Source of the DNA: Megalonaias nervosa
Taxonomy: Eukaryota; Mollusca; Bivalvia; Unionida; Unionidae
Direction of reading: 5' to 3'
DNA length: 64,000 bases
NCBI GenBank assembly: GCA_016617855.1
Contig: JAECUM010001712.1
Location: 1-64,000 of the forward strand
Position 1 is the first letter of the stretch. Every line of letters begins with the position of its first letter. Of this stretch, positions 57,606 to 64,000 are shown in pieces. Below the pieces are notes generated by a model. That model saw only the letters and a program-made list of their open reading frames with translations, was not told the DNA's origin and ran no database searches. The position numbers were made by a program, and so were the translations under genes.

Positions 57606-58130
57606 CTAACTGACCAGCCAAAAGAGTTTAATGGGCGAAACTAAGACTTTTCTGTCTATATGACTTGGAACTACAATCGGATAGCTCACTGGCCACTCAT
57701 TACTAGCAGGTACCTCAGGTGGTATACATTTCTTCATATGGGCCCCATATTTAACAACATCACAAGCAGTTACTCCTGTGGCTTCAGTTTCGCTAATAGA
57801 CCTCTGTAACAAGGTGGAAATCTCTGGATCTTGTTCCTCTTCTACAATGAATTATTGCCGTTTGTCAACCTGGTTAGAAGAAAGAGAATGATTAGCAGAA
57901 AAAGGATCACTGTGATCAATTAATCTTGATTAATCCACACCAGGAGCAAAGATGATCTCATAAAAATCCTGACCAATAAATGTGTTGGCTAAAGTAGTAC
58001 TTTCCTGACCAACATTATCTTCTACAGCTTTCGTTGCCCTAGCTCTAGTAACTGTATAAGCTGGGTATAAATCAGGGATTTCTTTCTCAATAGGATCGAC
58101 ATTCTGATCCAAACAAGTTTTACGATGACT
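57606..58130 (-). mobile_element. Ty3/gypsy-like polyprotein remnant (linker before integrase)
   Basis: Two minus-strand frames are joined by a break near 57,930. The first (58,112-57,930) contains PDLYPAYTVTRARA, the 'DLFPACAVTRA' linker typical of gypsy-type pol in marine invertebrates and fish. The second (57,812-57,606) contains EISTLLQRS, VKYGAHMKKCIPPEVPASNEW and an IVVPSHIDRKVL segment, matching the 'LMRKWRPPD.PA.DEW.V..QIVVP..YR..VL' stretch just before the integrase zinc finger. The zinc-finger part is missing. A dead fragment; no LTR was found. Confidence 0.75.
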
Positions 58131-59689
58131 TTACGTTTGCGAATAGAATATTGTGTCCAAGATTTCCTGTAATACTGATCCAATAGCAATGTTAAAATAC
58201 GATTTCATAATAGGAAAATAGCGAGAATATAAATCTATCGCTGAACATGATACGTACTTCTTCCTTCATCGTAAACAGCTCTGGCAAAATTTACTTTGAG
58301 AGAAATGACTCAGCAACGCAGCATGCATATTACCTAAGACGTTGTACTCCACGACATCAGAAAACACAAATATCAAGTTTAGCCCATCCTTCACCTCAAT
58401 AGAGAAGCGAAATTACTTGCAGAATCGACCGTTGCTGTGAATATCTTCAAAATGTGGTGATATAATTATGGTGCTACACATAATTGCAAACAAACTGGCA
58501 TAACATCTGATTGACACCGCTATACCGTCAGAAAATAAAATTTAAGACGGTGAGCAATTTTATGGTAGTCAATCTGTACATTTCTGCTACCTTTCTCCAG
58601 TGCTTATTGTTTTACTGAGCCCGTCTGATACGTGTCGATTATATATTCATCAGTACTATTTGACCCTTATGCTGGTCGACGTTTACTTCCTTTTGGCAGT
58701 AACATAAAGATGGGCACATGCTTTCACATGGTGAATTTTCCAGCTCTAAGGAAAATGATAAAGGCAATGCTCTTGCTCAAGCAATCCTTTCTTCGGTGTT
58801 TGTAGAACACGTGAGTTCAAATGATGTCGCCAGCTGACTAGTTGATAATGTGTGACAGCCATAGTAGTACCAGGCCTATATCTTTAATGTCACGTGCCTC
58901 CAGACAATTGTGCCCAGTAAATGTGTGTTAAACCCTAACAGACCACTTATTTCCGTTGAACGTATGTGACTAATGAAAGCCTTATATGGGTTAAAGCGAA
59001 CGAAAGTCGAAATACATACTATGAAATACACAATCGTCTCAAACTATGGAGGCCAAATTGTATATTTTTTGAGAATACGAATACGATAATAAAATTTAAT
59101 ATTACTGAGCAGCTGGTTCACCGCGAAATAACCTAATGAATACTTCGAGAAATTCCAGTTGCAGTACTTCCAATGTCACATACTACTTGGATGCAATGAT
59201 TGCAATGCGTAGTAAATTATATTTCCGACTTCAATTGTTTTCTAGTAATAATGGAACATGGCATGACCAAAAAACTAATGCGAAATTCCCTTTTCACCAA
59301 AATTAATGGTGATTTAGACAGAATTAATTTGCAGAATTCATAGTGGAATGTTCATCAAATCAAACAATATAAATAGAGGAGTGAATAACAAGCATAAGCT
59401 TGTTTTCAACTCTCTCGTCATTAAAATAATATTTACCTTCATAATGATTATAAGCATTTACACCTGAAATACCTTATTGTATAATCACAAAAAAAACCAC
59501 ATGAGAAAACAAGAACATTATGAATTTCGCTGGTATTGTTGGGGTGAATGGCTACGCAGAGCTTACCAAAAAAAATTGACAGTAAAATATCATCAAATAT
59601 CAGAGACGGATTGTGATGCTTAGAACAATTACTTTTATTGCATATTAGAATTAATAGACACAGCTTTTGAACCTATAAAAAGGGCATAT
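58131..59689. other. No gene seen
   Basis: Lies upstream of the gypsy-like fragment on its strand, where reverse transcriptase and RNase H would be expected; I could not recognise either. Confidence 0.5.
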
Positions 59690-60173
59690 TATTAGGTTAT
59701 TGTGATTCTCGAATTACAAGCATCCTACAAAATTACATTATTGGGGATCATTGTATTGCAATAGGTACATATAATAATATATTGTTTCAAAATACCTTTA
59801 TACGTCTTAAATTTTGAATCTTTTCATTGTTTAAATTGAAATAAGTAATATGTTACTGCAGCAAAAAACAAAATGTCTACATCATTTAATTTGTTATCCA
59901 AATGCTGATACGATACTACATATTGAACATCAAATAACCAGTCTGCCGCTAACTTCACAACATGCAGCACCGACACCGTACCAAATGGAACGGAAACAGT
60001 GCATACGTTTTCATAATGTTCAAAGTGAGAGAATTGGTCAAAATTTACTGATTTATGCATATGTCTTGAAAATAATTGTAATATCTGTGTTTAGTTAATC
60101 TTCTAGTATAATGATATGGTGAAAATTACATTCTATCTGTAAGTTATCATACAGAGATGAAACAGTTTACAGA

Positions 60174-60232
<59 letters not shown>

Positions 60233-61439
60233 CCTTTATGATCCGGATATTTGATTGATTATCTTCTAGATGAACATTCTTCGCTCGTTAAAAAACAACA
60301 TTACGACAAATCTGTATGTCTCTCAGATATATAGATCTCAAGATAATATAGAAAACGCACAGAATGATAGGAACGGAAGGATAGACAGACAGTAATAATC
60401 TAAAACACTCCTTATAACCGGTGCATATAATAACGCATAATTTCAAAATCCATTTATATGTTAAATTTCGAATCTTTGAATTGTGTAATTTTGAACAAAG
60501 CAATATATATTACTTCGGCAAAACACGAAATCCTTTACAGTATTTTTTTTTTTTATATCTAAATATTGGGTTCTCAATGTGTCTCATTCACCAGATTTAG
60601 GTCACTTATGCCTAAGAAAGCCTAGTTTTAATAGTAAACAAATACTTTCCTGGTGTACAAAAATAAACTTTTCAAATGAGGGTTCATTTGTACTCGAGAC
60701 CAACGAGTTTACGGGCGGACAGACAGCATGGCAGTTATGCAATTTTGAAATAAGAAATATATTTTACTGCAGAGAAAAACAAACAGGTTTAAAACATTTA
60801 CTTATTAATCTAAATATTGTATTCCACACTGTAAGGCTGAACATCAAATAACAAATCGTCACACTGTAACGCTGAACATCAAATAACAAATCGTCTAAAC
60901 AGCTAACTTCAAAACATGGCATGCAGCACCTATTCCGTAACAGATGGGACGGACACAATGAAAACGTATTTTAAATGTATAAAATGACAGACATGGCCAT
61001 AACTTACTGATCTAAGCAACTATTTCTTGAAAAGAATTATAATATCTATTTTCCGTAATTTTCCTATTGGTATCAAATATGGTAATTATTATATTCTATC
61101 GGCAATTTTAATAGGCTTTGTTTGCTTTGGAATAGTGTCCAAAATTGGGTAATAGGTACTTACGTGCATCGAGTCTCATTTATATCAGTTGAAAACTAGT
61201 TTAATAGTAAACGAGTACTTTCCATATGTGAACATATAAAATTGTCAAACAGCTGTCCCTCTGTATTTCAGGGCAATGAGCTTCAGACGGACAGACAGAA
61301 AGGCTATTTGGAATCAGTCTCGACTGAAACAACCTCCAAATATAAATTATTCATCCTCTCCACAAGAGAAACATTGCTATGAAGCTTTACCTCCATTAAC
61401 CATAAACCTGGTTATCACACAGAAATGAAAAAGTTTAAA

Positions 61440-61524
<85 letters not shown>

Positions 61525-61690
61525 CTGTTTGTGTAATCTGGATATGTGATAGACTAACTTCCAGATGAATAGACTTCGCTCGTTACCAGTGAATTTTTAT
61601 GTCTCTCTGATAAATAAAACTCAAGATAATGTTGAAAATTTACAGACGGACAGGAACAGAAGGACTGACGGAACACTATAATAATCTATG
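59690..61690. repeat. Interlocking diverged tandem repeats, including two (TA)n tracts
   Basis: 59,820-60,110 resembles 60,745-61,090 (ACTGCAGCAAAAAACAAA, GAACATCAAATAAC, AACATG.CAGCACC). 60,120-60,410 resembles 61,395-61,680, each with a (TA)n tract and CTTCGCTCGTTA followed by a GACGGACAGGAACAGAAGGA-like segment. 60,560-60,740 resembles 61,135-61,310. Within it 35 bp are repeated back to back at 60,828-60,893. No gene was seen. Confidence 0.75.
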
Positions 61691-61938
61691 GCGCGCGATA
61701 TGATTCGTGCATACAAACGTAAAATTGACATGACTCAAAATTGGGGATTCAGAAAAAATTATGTTTAATTTGTCGGACAAGTACACGACTACAGTGATCT
61801 TACTTTCGATATCCATAACGTTGGTCAGGCAATAATTTAGTGGTCATTTTTTATGCTTTTGTTTTGTAGATAATTGGAGAAAAGAAACGAAATTGAACAG
61901 AACCTGAACAGGAGATATAGAGGCTCATTTCCATCACT

Positions 61939-62235
61939 TTAAGTTTGCAAATAATAAAAAGGGACGAATTTGCGATGTCCGTGATAATGTAGTAATATTC
62001 CTTCTTTAGATTTTTTCCTCAAACAAGTGATCAGTTCTACTTCTGTGTATTCTCCCAGATCAAGCAATTCGCCATCATCACCAAACAATCCTATGATGCC
62101 AAACTCGACTGAAACTTTCACATACCTTAAATTTTCTGTTTTAATCTGGATAAAATAAGAGTTGTGAAAGCGAGTACTTGCGAACCTGTGTCAACCAACA
62201 TGACCTATGAAGTTACCTCTGACACTTCCACACGC
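61939..62235 (-). mobile_element. Probable gypsy-like aspartic protease remnant
   Basis: Minus-strand reading gives VMLVDTGSQV near 62,205-62,175, the D-T-G-S catalytic motif of retroelement proteases. It continues in another frame, open at 62,121-61,939, with DGELLDLGEYTEVEL, resembling the 'dGe.L.vlG...vel' strand of such proteases. The frame change and a TAG upstream show it is broken. It is short, so the call is tentative. Confidence 0.42.
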
Positions 62236-62529
62236 AATAAAATTTATGGAAGATTGCATAATGCCAACATATTCAATTTTCTAACAAATGAGAACACGAA
62301 TTACAAACTAAAAAGACTGTTATTGTCATCAACGATATAACCATATATGTGTTGTATCTCAACTGTCTAAGGTCTAAATGCAGATATCATTGACCCAGTG
62401 ACGTCTTCCTTGGTGGTAAACTCCACGAATTTTCCAATGACTAACTCAAAAAGTGTTATCGACAGGTATGGTAAAGTTGTTGTAGCAGCTTTATCTTTAA
62501 TCCTTCTTTAGCACTGTCACCATCTGTGG

Positions 62530-62910
62530 CAAATGGATAGACTCAAGGGACCCTGGCCAGCTCGGAACCCACCAATGTTGCTTCTCATAATAAAAACACA
62601 TTCTTGTAACTTTAGTTTCATCTTGTGCGCTTTTGCAAGCAATTCCAATACTCTACTCAGACTGTTTTTATGCAAAATGTTTCATGTAGATGAGCTATTC
62701 TTAGAGCTAGTATGAATTTTGTTTCTAAATATAGCTGTTCGACCTCTTCTTACATGTAGTTTTATGCAAAATGTTAATATAGCGGCACGGGGCTTTATAT
62801 CAAAACAACGGTGGATGGCTCACAGTAGGTATGAAGATTATTATTGAGCACAACAATGTATTCACTGAATGGCGCTGGCAAAACGCAGCCGACCCACTGA
62901 CCGACTGAAC
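62530..62910. repeat. Dispersed repeat, copy near right edge
   Basis: Shares several landmarks in the same order with 40-370 at the left edge of the window: an ACCCACCAATGTTG-like segment, a TGCGCTTTTGCAAGCAATT-like segment, and TAGGTATGAAGATTATTATT followed by GAGCACAA. On the minus strand both copies keep a partly open peptide (LSRVLELLAKAHKMKLKL here). Possibly the gag or another part of the gypsy-like element whose protease lies just downstream on the minus strand. Confidence 0.5.
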
Positions 62911-63168
62911 TTATTTGAAGCGGACCCTCTCTTTTTCACATCACCCTGCCTTACATTTGCATTCACACCTTTTGTTAACGCCATAAGCGAGATCAGGCAA
63001 TTGAAAAATCATCTATTTCTCAAAAGACAACTCTCATACTACTCAGGTACACAGAGGGACAATTTAATCATCATTCCTTATAATACTTCCAACTGTAGTG
63101 ACACAGTATAAAATATGCTTACTCGGCTTTAGTATTTAGTTATCTAGGGCAAATAAAGTTTCTATGAC

Positions 63169-63172
<4 letters not shown>

Positions 63173-63241
<69 letters not shown>
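63173..63241. repeat. (TA)n microsatellite near right edge
   Basis: About 34 TA units between a dispersed repeat and a degenerate 36-bp tandem repeat. Confidence 0.97.
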
Positions 63242-63244
<3 letters not shown>

Positions 63245-63246
<2 letters not shown>

Positions 63247-63510
63247 AAGTTCATTGAATACGAATGTTATCACATTGTCATAAAGTTGATTAAATATGGA
63301 GCCTATATACGTTAGATAAATATGATTGAATACGGTTGTTATCTCATTGTAATTAAGTTGATTGAATGCAGATGGGATCTCGGTTGAATAAAGTTCATGG
63401 AAATGAACGTTTATGTCCTACCAGTGGAACACAATTCACTGAATACGGATTTCGTTTATCTGTAATATAGCTGACTGAATACAGATGTCGTAAATGTAAC
63501 GTGATAAATA
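63245..63510. repeat. Degenerate 36-bp tandem repeat, about 7 copies
   Basis: Units with TTGATTGAATACGGTTGTTA plus TCTCATTGTAATTAAG. A similar unit appears alone at 8,530-8,575, next to a SINE. Confidence 0.65.
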
Positions 63511-63887
63511 ATACCGGAAGTTTCCGGACATGTAACATAAACAAAAATTCCGGCTCTAAATTCCATCTGACTCAAGACTTCAGAATCTAGAAATTCACGA
63601 CATTATGTTTCTTACGCTATATTAAATATTATACAGTTTAATATAATATGCGTAGTCATTAAACGAATGATCGATTTTCATTATACCGTATATCTAAACA
63701 TTTACTTTATTTTAAAGAGTTCACTGAAAACTATACTGTTGCTTTTTTGTCATCGGAATAAGCACTATATTTTAAATTGAAAACTGGTCAAATCTTCACG
63801 AGAGAAATTTTGTGAAAAGAAATGCGTAGTTTTCATTTTAACCAACATATTCATAAAGGTTATCGTTATGTGAATAATTATTTATAT

Positions 63888-64000
63888 GTCTCCCTCGATA
63901 TGAAGTTTGTATATGTATCCCTCGATACGAATGTTGTATATGTATCCCTCGACATGAATGTTGAATATGTATCCTTCGATATGAATGTTGTATACGTATC
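63888..64000. repeat. 27-bp tandem repeat running off the window
   Basis: Four units of CCCTCGATATGAATGTTGTA plus TATGTAT. The array continues past the right edge. Confidence 0.9.

Overview
This is a eukaryotic, AT-rich window, most likely from a marine mollusc or a close lophotrochozoan. The evidence is an intron-free TRIM-type RING/B-box gene of the kind heavily expanded in molluscs, a crotonase-family gene broken into small exons with GT/AG junctions, tRNA-derived SINEs, DIRS-like and Ty3/gypsy-like retroelement remnants, and very many microsatellites and minisatellites. No operon, ribosome binding site or other bacterial feature is present. Only one gene looks intact.

Layout. 1-6,880: microsatellites, two short perfect or near-perfect hairpins, one long foldback hairpin, no recognisable gene. 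6,889-8,187: a decayed TRIM pseudogene that has lost exactly its coiled coil. 8,290-9,290: tRNA-derived SINE pieces, one of them split by a 457-bp insert. 10,471-12,435: the intact TRIM gene (654 aa; RING, two B-boxes, coiled coil, six-bladed propeller-like C-terminus). 13,690-16,400: SINEs and two minisatellites. 16,675-20,460: pseudogene copy 1 of the 3' end of a crotonase (enoyl-CoA hydratase/isomerase family) gene on the minus strand. 20,515-25,980: a satellite of about 114 units of 48 bp with higher-order duplication; because 48 is a multiple of three it reads as a 16-residue protein repeat. 26,008-32,430: crotonase copy 2, interrupted. 33,970-35,450: 84-bp and 28-bp minisatellites. 35,680-41,982: crotonase copy 3, the best preserved, with a DIRS-like tyrosine-recombinase element inserted in its last intron. 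43,310-45,760: 35-bp and 45-bp arrays. 50,375-53,915: a third TRIM fragment on the minus strand, cut off by a minisatellite and flanked on the other side by the same minisatellite in inverted orientation. 57,600-64,000: gypsy-like remnants, diverged tandem repeats and (TA)n tracts.

How it fits together: the window is dominated by birth and death of duplicated genes (three TRIM copies, three crotonase copies) and by tandem repeats that sit at the breakpoints of those duplications. The TRIM protein would be a cytoplasmic RING E3 ubiquitin ligase. The crotonase would act on acyl-CoA thioesters, but all copies here are partial or broken. All assignments rest on motif reading by eye; no database search was possible.
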